Shown one piece after another: positions 1-8,792 of a stretch of DNA of 64,000 nucleotides. The notes beneath the pieces were generated by a model that was not told the origin of the DNA, did not search any database, and saw nothing but the letters and a program-made list of their open reading frames with translations. The translations under genes were made by a program, and so were the position numbers. This stretch comes from Streptomyces sp. cf386 (GTDB lineage Bacteria; Actinomycetota; Actinomycetes; Streptomycetales; Streptomycetaceae): assembly GCF_900103585.1 (NCBI RefSeq), contig NZ_FNHV01000008.1:1-64000 (forward strand). Direction: 5' to 3'. Every line of letters starts with the position of its first letter. Positions within the stretch are counted from its first letter, which is position 1.

Positions 1-2
1 AC

Positions 3-488
3 GGGGTGAAGGCCACGTTCTGCATGGTGGGTACGCAGGCCCAGGCACACCCGGACCTGGTCAAGGACGTGGTGGCGGCCGGGCACCGGCTGTGCGACCA
101 CACGGTGTCCCACGACACCACCATGGACCGCAAGTCCGAGGCCTACCAGTCGCAGCAGATCCTGGACGCCGAGCGCATGATCACCAAGGCGTCCGGGGGC
201 GTACGGCCGATGTACTACCGGGCCCCCGGCGGGGCCTTCACCCCCTACAGCCGCCACCTCGCCGCGTCCCACGGAATGCGCCCGCTCGGCTGGAACATCG
301 ACTCCAAGGACTTCGAACTCCCCGGCACCGAGGCCATGGTCGCCACCGTCAAGAACGAGATCTCCAACGGCCCGACCCTCCTCTTCCACGACGCGGGCGG
401 AGACCGCTCCCAGACCGTGGCCGCCCTGCGCGAAGTCCTGCCGTGGCTCAAGGAGCAGGGCTACTCCTTCGGCTTCCCGGTTCACTGA
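3..488 (+). CDS. Polysaccharide deacetylase (NodB fold), C-terminal part, 5' end outside window
   Basis: The gene is open at the left window edge, so its start and the first NodB motif (the TFDDGP-type metal-binding Asp pair) are not visible. The visible part has the HTxxH metal-binding motif (HTVSH, near base 99), the RAPGG motif 3 (near 217), LGWNID motif 4 (near 288) and the LLFHDAGG motif 5 with its catalytic His (near 386). Enzymes of this family remove N-acetyl or O-acetyl groups from peptidoglycan, chitin or other glycans, usually outside the cell. Substrate cannot be told from the fragment. The stop codon overlaps the end of the convergent SRPBCC gene by seven bases. Confidence 0.9.
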   Translation, partial: GVKATFCMVGTQAQAHPDLVKDVVAAGHRLCDHTVSHDTTMDRKSEAYQSQQILDAERMITKASGGVRPMYYRAPGGAFTPYSRHLAASHGMRPLGWNIDSKDFELPGTEAMVATVKNEISNGPTLLFHDAGGDRSQTVAALREVLPWLKEQGYSFGFPVH

Positions 489-1141
489 GCCCGGGCCAAC
501 GATTCGGCGGTGGTCTTCAGGTCGCGGAGCCACGCTTCGAGGCCGCCGCCGAGGGCCTCGGTCGCGGTGGGTACGTCCGCCTCGACCTGGTCGCCGGTCC
601 AGGTTTCCTCGGTGTGGACGAGCACACCGCCCTTGACCTTCCTGAAGGTCCACAGGTGAACGCCCTCGTCGATGCGCAGCCCCTCACCGATCGCGGGTCC
701 GCTCCACAGGATGCAGTTGTGGCGCCGGAGTTCCTGGACGGTGGAGGTGATGGTGAGTGTGGTGGCGGGGGTCGTGGGGGTGGCGGGCGCGGGGGTCGTC
801 CAGCGGAACTGTGAACCCGCCTTCAGGCGGCCGGGGTCGAGACGTTCGGCGGTGGTGACCGGGGGCTGCCAGGACGGCCAGCGTTCGACGTCCGTCTGGA
901 GCTTCCAGATGGTGCTGAGTGGCGCCTTGATCAGGACGTCGGACTCGTAGCGGATGACGGCGTTCTCATCGACGCCGCGACCGCCGCACCGGGACGCGCT
1001 GCTGTGCGGGGTCGCCTGGGCGGTCGGGATGGTGCTCGCGAGGACGCCGGTGACGGCGAGCGCGACGGTGACCGCGGCGGTGCCGAACCGCGCCCGACGC
1101 GGCTGCTGGACTGCGGAGTTGGAAGCGCTGTGGCTGAACAT
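482..1141 (-). CDS. Secreted SRPBCC (START-like) family protein
   Basis: 219 residues. The N-terminus has basic residues, a hydrophobic stretch (about residues 20-42) and an AQA-type cleavage site, a typical Streptomyces signal peptide. The rest reads as an SRPBCC/polyketide-cyclase-like helix-grip domain: the IKAPLSTIWKL start, WPSWQP, and a C-terminal helix with WLRDLKTTAESLA. Such domains bind hydrophobic ligands; the ligand here is unknown. An exported SRPBCC protein is less common than the cytosolic form. An SD sequence (GAGGAG) lies just before the ATG at 1141. It stands alone, convergent with the deacetylase gene and upstream in orientation of nothing obvious. Confidence 0.75.
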   Translation of the reverse strand: MFSHSASNSAVQQPRRARFGTAAVTVALAVTGVLASTIPTAQATPHSSASRCGGRGVDENAVIRYESDVLIKAPLSTIWKLQTDVERWPSWQPPVTTAERLDPGRLKAGSQFRWTTPAPATPTTPATTLTITSTVQELRRHNCILWSGPAIGEGLRIDEGVHLWTFRKVKGGVLVHTEETWTGDQVEADVPTATEALGGGLEAWLRDLKTTAESLARAQ

Positions 1142-1192
1142 GGGGGTTCTCCTCGGTGGTTGGTGTGAACGGGTCGGGCACTCGCGCGCTCG

Positions 1193-2224
1193 CTACGGGT
1201 TCAGGACGACCTTTCCGGCGACGGTGCCCGACTCGGCCAGCCGCAGGGCCTCGGCGATGCGGGCGAGCGGCAGTTGCGCGGCGATCTGGGCCGTGACCTC
1301 GCCGCGCTGGAGGGCGGCGAAGACGTGGGTGAGGTCGGTGCGCAGGCGGGCGCGGAAGCGGTTCTTGGCCAGGGCGCGGCCGGCCCAGACGTTGAAGAAG
1401 TACGCGCGGCGGCGGCCCGGCAGGGCGTTCCACAGCCACACCCGGCCGAGCAGCTTGAGGACGGGCCACTGCTTGGAGCCCTCGTCGTCCCGGGTCGAGG
1501 CGCTGCCGTACGAGACGAGCGTGCCGCCGGGGGCGAGGAGGCGCCAGGAGTCAACGATGCCGCGGCCGCCGATGTGGTCGAAGACGGCGTCCACCCCACC
1601 GGGGGCGAGTGCGCGGATGCGGGCGGCGAGGTCGGCGGCGCGGTAGTCGACCGGGGTGACGCCCCGTTCCCGCAGGGCGTCGTGGTGGCGCTCTGACGCG
1701 GTGCCGATCACCCGCGCGCCCGCGGCCTGGGCCAGCTGGACCAGGACCGAGCCGACGCCGCCGTTCGCGCCGTGCACCACGACGGTGTGCCCCGCGCGGA
1801 CGCGGGCCTTGCGGTGCAGCATCTGCCAGGCGGTGATGCCGTTGACGACGAGGGTCTCCGCCTCCGCCGCGCCGATCCCGTCGGGCACCGGCACCACGTC
1901 CGCCGCGTCGACGAGCACGTGGCTGGCCCAGCCGCCGACCTTGACCAGCGCGGCGACCCGGGTGCCGGTCAGGCCGGGCTCGACGCCCTCGCCGGTCGCC
2001 AGCACCGTACCCACGAGGTCGTAGCCGGGCACGAACGGGAAGGGCGGCTGGTCGTAGTAGCGGCCGCGCCGCATCTGCTGCTCGGCGAAGGAGACGCCGG
2101 TCGCCTCCATCCGGATCACGACCTGGCCGGGGCCCGCGACGGGTACGGCTCCCTGCCGGATCTGGAGTCCTTCGGGCTCGACCTTGCCCGGCAGAACGAC
2201 CTCGACGAGTCCTTCGACGTTCAT
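1193..2224 (-). CDS. Zinc-free MDR oxidoreductase (quinone oxidoreductase-like), NAD(P)H-dependent
   Basis: Medium-chain dehydrogenase/reductase of about 343 residues. The N-terminal GroES-like domain carries GYDLVGTV, and the Rossmann domain carries the nucleotide-binding stretch GANGGVGS near residue 150. Structural and catalytic zinc cysteines are absent, as in quinone oxidoreductase/alkenal reductase relatives. I start it at the ATG at 2224 because a perfect GGAGGT lies four bases upstream (2229-2234). A GTG at 2236 is in frame but would swallow this SD. The gene is divergent from a TetR gene across a short region with a near-consensus promoter and inverted repeats, so it is probably that regulator's target. 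Likely role: reduction of reactive carbonyls or quinones. Confidence 0.85.
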   Translation of the reverse strand: MNVEGLVEVVLPGKVEPEGLQIRQGAVPVAGPGQVVIRMEATGVSFAEQQMRRGRYYDQPPFPFVPGYDLVGTVLATGEGVEPGLTGTRVAALVKVGGWASHVLVDAADVVPVPDGIGAAEAETLVVNGITAWQMLHRKARVRAGHTVVVHGANGGVGSVLVQLAQAAGARVIGTASERHHDALRERGVTPVDYRAADLAARIRALAPGGVDAVFDHIGGRGIVDSWRLLAPGGTLVSYGSASTRDDEGSKQWPVLKLLGRVWLWNALPGRRRAYFFNVWAGRALAKNRFRARLRTDLTHVFAALQRGEVTAQIAAQLPLARIAEALRLAESGTVAGKVVLNP

Positions 2225-2273
2225 GGCGACCTCCACAGGGTCGGTTGGGAGTTACTTGGCTTCGCGTTCGTTA

Positions 2274-2313
2274 GAAGTTATAACCCCACGAGTTCGAAAG
2301 TGTCAATAACTTC
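2274..2313. promoter_or_regulatory. Candidate TetR operator (inverted repeat over the promoter)
   Basis: GAAGTTAT (2274-2281) and its inverse ATAACTTC (2306-2313) flank a 24-base spacer and overlap the -10 and -35 boxes of the oxidoreductase promoter. A second palindrome, GTTATAAC, sits at 2277-2284. The placement fits autoregulated repression by the divergent TetR protein; binding itself is inferred. Confidence 0.55.
2278..2306 (-). promoter_or_regulatory. Sigma70-type promoter of the MDR oxidoreductase gene
   Basis: On the minus strand TTGACA (2306-2301) is followed after exactly 17 bases by TTATAA (2283-2278). Such a close match to the vegetative consensus is unusual for Streptomyces and implies a strong promoter that needs a repressor. 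Predicted transcription start is near 2271, about 45 bases before the ATG at 2224. Confidence 0.7.
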
Positions 2314-2330
2314 AGTGATACCCTCTAACC

Positions 2331-2987
2331 ATGGTGAACTCGGAAGCGAAGACCCCGCGTGAGCGCTACCGCGCCCAGGTGCGTACGGAGATCAAGCAGC
2401 GCGCGTGGGAACAGATCGCCACGGCGGGCGCGTCCGCGCTCTCCCTCAACGCGATCGCCAAGCAGATGGGCATGAGCGGACCCGCGCTGTACCGGTACTT
2501 CGGCGGCCGTGACGAGCTGATCACCGAGCTGGTGAGAGACGCGTACCGAAGCCTCGCCGACACCTTCCGCGCGGCCTCGGAGTCCGGTGCCGATGTGACC
2601 GCGCTCGCGCACGCGTTGCGGGGATGGGCCCTGCGGGACCCCCACCGCTACTTCCTGATCTACGGCACGCCCGTCCCCGGCTATCGCGCGCCCGACGACA
2701 CCACCGCGATCTCGTCCGAGATCATGGCGACCCTGTTGGACGCCTGCGCCGCGCTGCCCTCGGACGGACCGGCGACACCGTTCGAGACGCACCTCGAAGG
2801 CCACCGGGACTGGGCGGCCGGCCATCCCGCCCCGCCCGCGGCCCTCCACCGGGCCCTGACGTTCTGGACCCGGCTGCACGGCGTGCTGTCACTGGAACTC
2901 GCCGGCCACTTCAGCGGCATGGGGATCGATCCCGGGCAGCTCTTCGCGGCCGAGCTGGAGGGACTGGCGGGGGCGCCGGCCGACTGA
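2331..2987 (+). CDS. TetR family transcriptional regulator with WHG-type ligand domain
   Basis: 218 residues. The N-terminal DNA-binding domain is classical: SLNAIAKQMGMSGPALYRYF is the helix-turn-helix at about residues 38-57. The C-terminal part (GWALRDPHRYFLIYGTPVPGY, RLHGVLSLELAGHF) matches the TetR_C WHG ligand-binding domain known from many actinobacterial regulators. There is no clear SD before the ATG at 2331, so the mRNA may be leaderless; a GTG three bases later is an alternative. The gene is divergent from the MDR oxidoreductase and probably represses it and itself through the inverted repeats in the shared gap. The inducer is unknown. Confidence 0.88.
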   Translation: MVNSEAKTPRERYRAQVRTEIKQRAWEQIATAGASALSLNAIAKQMGMSGPALYRYFGGRDELITELVRDAYRSLADTFRAASESGADVTALAHALRGWALRDPHRYFLIYGTPVPGYRAPDDTTAISSEIMATLLDACAALPSDGPATPFETHLEGHRDWAAGHPAPPAALHRALTFWTRLHGVLSLELAGHFSGMGIDPGQLFAAELEGLAGAPAD

Positions 2988-3058
2988 ACGCGTCGCGCCC
3001 GAGCTCGCGGAGGTTCGCTACTGGGCCAAGGATGCCCATTCGCCCACTTCTGATGCGG

Positions 3059-3787
3059 TCATTCGTCCGCCAGGTCCGCGAGCCGCCTGAGCCGGGGCAG
3101 GTCCCTGATGACGGTGGCACGGTAGCCGGTCTCCAACAGGCCCTCTTCCCGCAGTTCGCGCACCACCTTGTGGATCGTCGTCTCCGCGGCGCCGCTCAGC
3201 GTTGCCAGCTCCTGCTGCGTCAGCCGCATGTCGATCACCACTCCGTCGGCGCCGGGAGTCCCGTACGACACACAGAGCTCCACCAACACCCGCGCCCATC
3301 GCACCTTCGCCGAATACCCCCGAAATTCCAGCCGCCTGCGGTTGGCCCAGCGCAGCCGGTCGGCGACGACCGCGGTCAGGGCCATGCAGACCTCGGGGCG
3401 GCGCACCAGCAGTTCCCGCAGCACGCCGTACGGCAACACCCGCGCTGTCAGTGGACCGCAAGCCGTCACCGTCGCCGAGCGCCGGGCGGATCCGTCCATG
3501 GCGGCCATCTCACCCACCGTGTCACCGCCTGCCATGACGGCGAGGAGCGAGGTCTCACCGTTCTCCACGACCGCCGTGACCTTCGTGAGACCGGACAACA
3601 GCAGGAGCACGTGCCGGTCGTTCATCCCCTGCCGCAGCAGCAAGGCATCCGCATCGAAGCGAACCTCGGTCCCCAGGCCGAGCAGTTCCCGCCGCGCCGG
3701 GGGAGACAGCCTCCCCAGCAGACTGCGCGCCGGCCACTGGCCATCAGCACTCAACGGCGTGGCCACAAGAGTCGCCCGCTGCGTCAT
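3059..3787 (-). CDS. Crp/Fnr family transcriptional regulator
   Basis: 242 residues. A cyclic-nucleotide-binding-like beta-roll (about residues 25-140, with LLLRQGMNDRHVLLLLSG and GGDTVGEMAAMDG) is followed by the dimer helix and a C-terminal winged helix (LTQQELATLSGAAETTIHKV, near 185-205). The usual cAMP-contacting RS/T pair is replaced by ARRSATV, so the ligand may not be cAMP. Its ATG at 3787 overlaps the stop of the upstream small gene (ATGA), so the two are translated together. A Crp regulator fused by overlap to this small protein family suggests a signalling pair. The gene is convergent with the TetR gene. Confidence 0.85.
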   Translation of the reverse strand: MTQRATLVATPLSADGQWPARSLLGRLSPPARRELLGLGTEVRFDADALLLRQGMNDRHVLLLLSGLTKVTAVVENGETSLLAVMAGGDTVGEMAAMDGSARRSATVTACGPLTARVLPYGVLRELLVRRPEVCMALTAVVADRLRWANRRRLEFRGYSAKVRWARVLVELCVSYGTPGADGVVIDMRLTQQELATLSGAAETTIHKVVRELREEGLLETGYRATVIRDLPRLRRLADLADE

Positions 3788-4116
3788 GAACCGGCCATCC
3801 CCACGGTGAGGTGTCCCGCCCGGCGATCCGCGCGGAGCACGGCGCGGGCCGTCCCGAGGATCTCCTCGTCCATCTCCATGCCGGCGGAGAGGACCTGCAG
3901 CAGCCGGGTCCGCCACACGTCGGGGTCCGTCTTGTACGCGTCCAGAACCCGTACGCCGTAACCGCCCCGCACACCGTCGCCGCCATTGGCAAGCCGCGCG
4001 CGGACCACTTCCCTCAGCACGGCGTGGAGGTCGTGGACGACTCCACGGGAGGTGTCGGTGAGGTCGGCCGCCGCTCCGGTGGCCAACGCGGTGGCCACCA
4101 ACTCCACTTCGGTCAT
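3784..4116 (-). CDS. Small conserved protein coupled to the Crp regulator; function unknown
   Basis: 110 residues. The N-terminus MTEVELVATALATGAAADL followed by a helical segment (AVLREVVRARLANGG) resembles small Streptomyces helical proteins often found next to signalling or NTPase genes. I recognise the style, not a named family. I chose the ATG at 4116 because GAAGGGG lies upstream; earlier in-frame starts have low-complexity composition. The gene overlaps the Crp gene by four bases and is divergent from the AfsR-like regulator. It may regulate or be sensed by the Crp protein; this is inference. Confidence 0.65.
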   Translation of the reverse strand: MTEVELVATALATGAAADLTDTSRGVVHDLHAVLREVVRARLANGGDGVRGGYGVRVLDAYKTDPDVWRTRLLQVLSAGMEMDEEILGTARAVLRADRRAGHLTVGMAGS

Positions 4117-4243
4117 TCGGGCCCCTTCGGGTTGTGCGGGTTGTGCGATGTCGTGTCCCTCACGGTGGCCGGGCGTGCTGCAATGCCGATGAACTTTCAA
4201 TGACGCGGATGACGCAGACGACGTGGGAAGCGGAGGCTTCGGG

Positions 4244-7200
4244 GTGGACGGCGGATCTCCTGAGCGGCTTCGGATCGAGGTGCTCGGGCCGTTACGGGCA
4301 TGGCGGGGCGGGACGCCACTGGAGCTGGGGCCGGTCAAGAGGCAGGCCGTGCTGGCCGCGCTGCTGCTGCGCCAAGGGACCGTGGTGAGTCATGAGCGGC
4401 TGCTCGACGCGGTGTGGGGCACGGAGCCGCCCGCGGGCGGTCGCAAGGTGCTGCCCACGCATGTCAACTCGCTGCGCAGGGCGCTCGATCCGGACGGCAC
4501 CCCGCCCGCGGAGTCGGTGATCCGCAGCGGCAAGGGCTGGTACCGCTTCGCCGTCGAGAGGGTCCTGCTCGACACGGCGGAGCTGGAGGAGCGGGGCGGC
4601 CGGGCGATGCGGACCGTCGCCTCCGGCGATCCGGCCACCGCGGCCGATCAGTTGTCCGCGGCCATCGAGTTGTTCCGGGGCGAGCCACTGGCCGGCCTGT
4701 CGGGACCGTTCGCGCAGGAGGAGAGACGGCGATGGGAGGAGCGTCGGCGGACGCTCCGGCTGGAGTGGCTCAAGTGCCTGGTCCTGCTGGGCCGTTGCGG
4801 GGAGGCCCTCGACGACCTCGGTGCGGTGTCGGCGTCGTCGAGGGCCGACCGCTACGACGAATCGGTGACGGCCATGCGCATACGCGCCTTGTACGGCTGC
4901 GGCCGTCAGGCGGAGGCACTGAACGCCTTCGAGGACATGCGCGTTCGGCTGCGGGACGAGCTCGGAGCCGATCCCGGTGAGGAACTGCGCGGGGTCCACG
5001 CGGCGGTGCTGCACCAGGACGACGCCTTCCTCCTGCGTCCGCCGACGTCCTCCGGGCCGCGCGAGAACGCCGTGCCGGCCGAACTCCCCCACGACGCCGC
5101 AGGATTCGCCGGCCGCACCGACGAACTCGCCCGGCTGCACGCCCTGCTCCACTCCGCGCTCCCGCCCGAGCAGGAGAACGGCGCGGCGAACACCGTGGTC
5201 ATCTCCGCCATCGGCGGCGCCGCCGGCATCGGCAAGACCGCGCTCGCCGTGCACTGGGCGCATCAGGTGCGTGATCGGTTCCCGGACGGCCAGCTGTACG
5301 TCAACCTCCACGGCTTCGACCACGATCGGCAGCCCCTCGAACCCGGCGAGGCACTCGAACTGCTGCTGCGCAGCCTGGGGCTCGCGGCGTCGGAGATCCC
5401 CCCGCACCACGAGGCCCAGGGCCGCGTGTTCCGGACCCTGCTGGCCGGCCGGCGCATGCTCGTCCTCCTGGACAACGCCGCCTCCGCGGAACAGGTGCGT
5501 CCGCTGCTGCCGTCCAGTCCGACCTGCTGCGTCATGGTGACCAGCCGCAACCGGCTCGGCGACCTCGTCGCCCGCGACGGGGCGCACGCCCTCCCGCTGG
5601 ACCTCCTCCAGCGGGACGAGGCCCGTGCGCTGCTCAGCCGGGCACTCGGCACGGACCGGGTCGCCGCCGATGAGCGCGCGGTCGACGAGCTGATCGGGCT
5701 GTGCGGCGCCCTTCCGCTGGCTCTGCGCGTGGCCGCCGCCAGGCTGGCGGGCGACCCGGGCCTGCGGACGGCCGACCTGGTCGCCGAGATGACCGAGGGA
5801 AACAGGCTGGAGGCGCTGGAGTCGGACGCTGACACCCACTCCCCTTTGCGTACGGCGTTTTCGGTGTCGTACGGGGTCCTGGCGCCCGGCGCGCGGCGTC
5901 TGTTCCGCCTGCTCGGCCTGTTCCCCGGAGCGGAGTTCACCGCCGAGGCGGCGGCGGCCCTGCTGGACGCGCCAATGCCGCAGGCCCGCCGTCTGCTCGG
6001 CGCCCTGTCCGCGGCGCATCTGATCGAACCCGCGACGGCGGGCCGGTACCGCTTCCACGATCTGCTCCGCGAGTACGCGCAGGAACGGGCGCTGGCGGAG
6101 GAGAGTGCCGCGGACCGGGACGCCGCGCTGGAGCGGCTTCTGATCTGGTACCTGAACGCCACGCGTGCCGCCGCGGGGACCGGGCTCTTTCCGGAACTGC
6201 CCGCCGGCCTGCGCCCCGGCGAGCGCCCGGGCCTACCGTCGACCGCCGAACCCGAACAGTGGCTGGACGCGGAGCGGGCGAACCTGCTGGCCGTCATCCA
6301 CCATGCCGGCCGCCACGGTCCCCGCCCCATCGCCTGGTACCTGACCTCCGCACTCTTCAGTCACTTCTGGATCCACCTGTCACGGAAGGCGTGGCAGACC
6401 ACCGCGCAGGCGGCACTGGACGCCGCCGAGGCCGAAGGCGACCTGTTCGGCCAGTCGGCGATGCACTCCTGTCTGGCTGCGGCGCGGTGGGACCGGGGGC
6501 ATGTCCGACAGGCGATGGAGCACGCCGCACGCGCACTGGACATCAGCCGGGAGCTCGGTTGGGCGGCGGGCGAGGCGTCGGCTCTCGGCCTCCGAGGCTT
6601 CACGCAGTGGAGCATGGCGCGCCTCCACACAGCGCACGACGATTTCACCATCGGCCTGCGCATCTTCCGGAAGGCCGGGCATCGCTATTTCGAGGGGTTC
6701 GGGATGGTCGGCCTCGGAATGACCTGCCGGGATCTGGGGCGGCTTCGCGAGGCTGCCGACCACCTCGAACGTGCCGTCGGTCTGGAGGAAGAGCTCAGCT
6801 GGTGGGACGCCGGCGCGTCCCTGCAGGCCCTGGGCGCGGTCTACTGGGAACTCGGCCGCCTCGCCGACGGACTCGACCTCCTCGGCCCCGAGGTGGCCTC
6901 CGACAAAAGGGCCGGTTACCGCAACGGCCACGCGATGATGCTCGACGCCATGGCGAAGATCAACCTCGAACTCGGCTGTCACGAAGAGGGGTTGGAGCAG
7001 GGCGAGCGAGCCTTCGCCATGGTCAGGGACACGAAGCGGTACTGGGTCCAGTCCGGCGTCCTCAACACCGTGGCAGCGGCCCACCGGAAACTGGCACGTC
7101 CGGACCGAGCGCTGCAGACCGACGAGCAGGCTCTCGCTCTGGCTCGCGAGGCACGGTTCAAGCGCGCCGAAGCGGACAGCCTCGTCAGCCTCTCCCTCAC

Positions 7201-7549
7201 CCACAAGGACATGGGCCGCTACGACGAGGCCCGCAGCCACGCCGAACAGGCACTGGCCCTGGCCCGCGACCACTCCTTCCGCGTCGTGGAAGGGCAGGCC
7301 CTGACCGCCCTGTGCTCGGTGGCGGAGTCCGAGTCGGCCCATGCCACGGCCGTCTCTCTCGGCCGACAAGCACTCGCCCTGCACCGCGAGACCGGCCACC
7401 GACTCGGCGAGGCCCGCACCCTCCTGGCACTCGCCCGCGCCCACCGGAAGACCGACGGCGCCACCGTCGCGCTGATGAGGCAGCAGGCCTGGGACATCTT
7501 CTCGGACGTCGGCGTGCCCGAGAAGGAGTACCGGGATCTCTGCCCGTGA
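4244..7549 (+). CDS. AfsR-like SARP regulator: winged helix + BTAD + NB-ARC + TPR
   Basis: About 1100 residues. Domain order: OmpR-type winged helix of SARP proteins (about 5-95), bacterial transcriptional activator domain (about 100-250), NB-ARC-type STAND ATPase with Walker A GGAAGIGKTA (near 325) and Walker B RMLVLLDNA (near 405), then a helical arm and many TPR repeats (about 730-1095). The plan matches AfsR of S. coelicolor, a pleiotropic activator of secondary metabolism, but orthology is not claimed. I start at GTG 4244 because GGAGG lies seven bases upstream; an in-frame GTG at 4223 lacks an SD. No biosynthetic genes adjoin it, so its targets are elsewhere. It is divergent from the small protein/Crp pair. 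Confidence 0.88.
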   Translation: MDGGSPERLRIEVLGPLRAWRGGTPLELGPVKRQAVLAALLLRQGTVVSHERLLDAVWGTEPPAGGRKVLPTHVNSLRRALDPDGTPPAESVIRSGKGWYRFAVERVLLDTAELEERGGRAMRTVASGDPATAADQLSAAIELFRGEPLAGLSGPFAQEERRRWEERRRTLRLEWLKCLVLLGRCGEALDDLGAVSASSRADRYDESVTAMRIRALYGCGRQAEALNAFEDMRVRLRDELGADPGEELRGVHAAVLHQDDAFLLRPPTSSGPRENAVPAELPHDAAGFAGRTDELARLHALLHSALPPEQENGAANTVVISAIGGAAGIGKTALAVHWAHQVRDRFPDGQLYVNLHGFDHDRQPLEPGEALELLLRSLGLAASEIPPHHEAQGRVFRTLLAGRRMLVLLDNAASAEQVRPLLPSSPTCCVMVTSRNRLGDLVARDGAHALPLDLLQRDEARALLSRALGTDRVAADERAVDELIGLCGALPLALRVAAARLAGDPGLRTADLVAEMTEGNRLEALESDADTHSPLRTAFSVSYGVLAPGARRLFRLLGLFPGAEFTAEAAAALLDAPMPQARRLLGALSAAHLIEPATAGRYRFHDLLREYAQERALAEESAADRDAALERLLIWYLNATRAAAGTGLFPELPAGLRPGERPGLPSTAEPEQWLDAERANLLAVIHHAGRHGPRPIAWYLTSALFSHFWIHLSRKAWQTTAQAALDAAEAEGDLFGQSAMHSCLAAARWDRGHVRQAMEHAARALDISRELGWAAGEASALGLRGFTQWSMARLHTAHDDFTIGLRIFRKAGHRYFEGFGMVGLGMTCRDLGRLREAADHLERAVGLEEELSWWDAGASLQALGAVYWELGRLADGLDLLGPEVASDKRAGYRNGHAMMLDAMAKINLELGCHEEGLEQGERAFAMVRDTKRYWVQSGVLNTVAAAHRKLARPDRALQTDEQALALAREARFKRAEADSLVSLSLTHKDMGRYDEARSHAEQALALARDHSFRVVEGQALTALCSVAESESAHATAVSLGRQALALHRETGHRLGEARTLLALARAHRKTDGATVALMRQQAWDIFSDVGVPEKEYRDLCP

Positions 7550-7579
7550 CTCGTCACCCACTTCCCGCACTCCTGGTCG

Positions 7580-8260
7580 TCAGTCGGGCCGTTGGGTGCG
7601 GTTCTCGTGAGCGAGGCCGTCCGGGCGGGCAGCCGTGCGTGGGCCGAGGGGAAGGACCAGGGCCCGCAGCAGCACCGGGGCCGACGACCGGACGGCCTTG
7701 GGATCCGACTGCCGACGGATCGACCCGATGTCCTGCCACCCCCACGACAGGAGGGCGTCGCAGGCCGGAGCATCGGCTTGGTCGACCAGCGTCGCCCCGA
7801 GCGAGGCGTGGTGGTCGGCGAGCAGGCGTTGTTGGAGTCGGCGGGCGAGGTCCTGGTCGTCCGTGTGGGGATGCACCACGATCTCGGTGATCGCGAAGAC
7901 GTGGCCGGACGCGGTGAGCTGTTCGACGCTCTGCGGAAGGGTCCCGTCGAACCCCCTCCACCACGTCCCCTCGCGCGGTACGGGGAATCCGTAGGCACAC
8001 CCGGCGAAGGCACTGTCCTCCGCGATCAACAGGGCGAATCCCGCCCGCCGGATGTCACCGGTGAGCCGCCGCAGAAACGCCTCCCGGCCCCGGTACTCCT
8101 GGCCGGCCTGCGCGCGGGAGGACTCCACGTACAGATCGGCCAGGTCCTCCCGCAGGGTCTCGGCCTGCCAGCGGTTCAGCCGGCGGAGGCGTACCGCCTG
8201 GTCGGTGGCCGGTGTGCTTCCCTCACCGCCTGGCCGCTCACGGCGGAGCGGGGCCGTCAC
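7580..8260 (-). CDS. GNAT-like protein, copy 1 (paralogue of 19146-19847)
   Basis: 226 residues. The central part has a GNAT-like fold signature: FALLIAED strand, ITEIVVHP strand, then a helix with DLARRLQQRLL, and SWGWQDIG near the end. The acetyl-CoA loop (Q/RxxGxG/A) is degenerate, so catalysis is uncertain. The second copy at 19146-19847 shares the same order (GFALLIAE, FAISEILV, LARRLQRRLL, RSWGWQYV) with a different N-terminus. The GTG start at 8260 overlaps the stop of the STAS gene (GTGA), so the protein is made together with an anti-sigma antagonist-like protein. Substrate unknown. Confidence 0.65.
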   Translation of the reverse strand: MTAPLRRERPGGEGSTPATDQAVRLRRLNRWQAETLREDLADLYVESSRAQAGQEYRGREAFLRRLTGDIRRAGFALLIAEDSAFAGCAYGFPVPREGTWWRGFDGTLPQSVEQLTASGHVFAITEIVVHPHTDDQDLARRLQQRLLADHHASLGATLVDQADAPACDALLSWGWQDIGSIRRQSDPKAVRSSAPVLLRALVLPLGPRTAARPDGLAHENRTQRPD

Positions 8261-8637
8261 CGTGCACCGCCCACGGCAGCGGCAGCGGCAGCGGGAACCC
8301 GAGGTGACGGTGGTCGAACGTGGAGCTCGTGGAGCAGGAAGCCGGAACCGGTGATCTCGATGATGCGGGCCAAGGCCGACGGCGGGTAGTGCAGTCGGAG
8401 GGTCGTTCCGGCATCAATGGCGAGCCCGGATGCCGTGAGGAAGGCGTTGAGTCCGCTGGCGTCGCAGAAGGTGACCGCCGTGAGATCGACGTCGGCGGTG
8501 CGGATGCCGTCACGCAGGCATGCGGCCAGTGCGGCGCGCACGAGCGGGGCGGTGGCCAGGTCGATCTCGCCCGCGAGGGTGATCAGCGCGCGGGTGGCGT
8601 GGTCGTGCCGGTGGACGTTCAGTTGGGGAAGGGGCAT
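8257..8637 (-). CDS. STAS domain protein, anti-sigma factor antagonist-like
   Basis: 126 residues. A SpoIIAA/RsbV-type STAS domain covers about residues 5-105. The strand ITLAGEIDLATAPLV and the loop VTFCDASGLNAFL with the phosphorylatable Ser of the DxSG motif are intact. These proteins release sigma factors by binding an anti-sigma kinase when unphosphorylated. The C-terminus carries a Pro/Ala-rich tail. The start ATG 8637 has GAGGAG just upstream. The gene is the first of a two-gene unit with the GNAT-like gene. The HATPase-type kinase partner could be the protein at 45384 or another elsewhere; this is not determined. Confidence 0.82.
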   Translation of the reverse strand: MPLPQLNVHRHDHATRALITLAGEIDLATAPLVRAALAACLRDGIRTADVDLTAVTFCDASGLNAFLTASGLAIDAGTTLRLHYPPSALARIIEITGSGFLLHELHVRPPSPRVPAAAAAAVGGAR

Positions 8638-8733
8638 GGCTCCTCGGTTCGAGGTACGAGGTACTCGGCGGAGAGTGGCGCGTGGCCGGGCCGGGTTCGG
8701 GCCGTCCCCGGGCTCGGGGGCACAGGACACGGG

Positions 8734-8775
8734 AAGACCCCGGCCTGTCATGTGCGGTGCTGCGGCCGGGGTCTT
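8734..8775 (-). terminator. Hairpin terminator after the small membrane protein gene
   Basis: AAGACCCCGGCC (8734-8745) and GGCCGGGGTCTT (8764-8775) form a perfect 12-bp stem with an 18-base loop. It lies 18 bases beyond the stop of the gene at 8793-9068 and before the STAS start, so it most likely ends the DUF5994/membrane-protein transcript. No T-run follows, which is usual in Streptomyces. Confidence 0.6.
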
Positions 8776-8792
8776 GGGCTGCGGGTGTGCTG

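Noticed and set aside
4292..6058. Long open frame on the minus strand inside the AfsR-like gene
   Set aside because: Antisense shadow of a high-GC gene; Gln/Arg/Gly-rich with no domain, while the plus strand has a complete multidomain protein.
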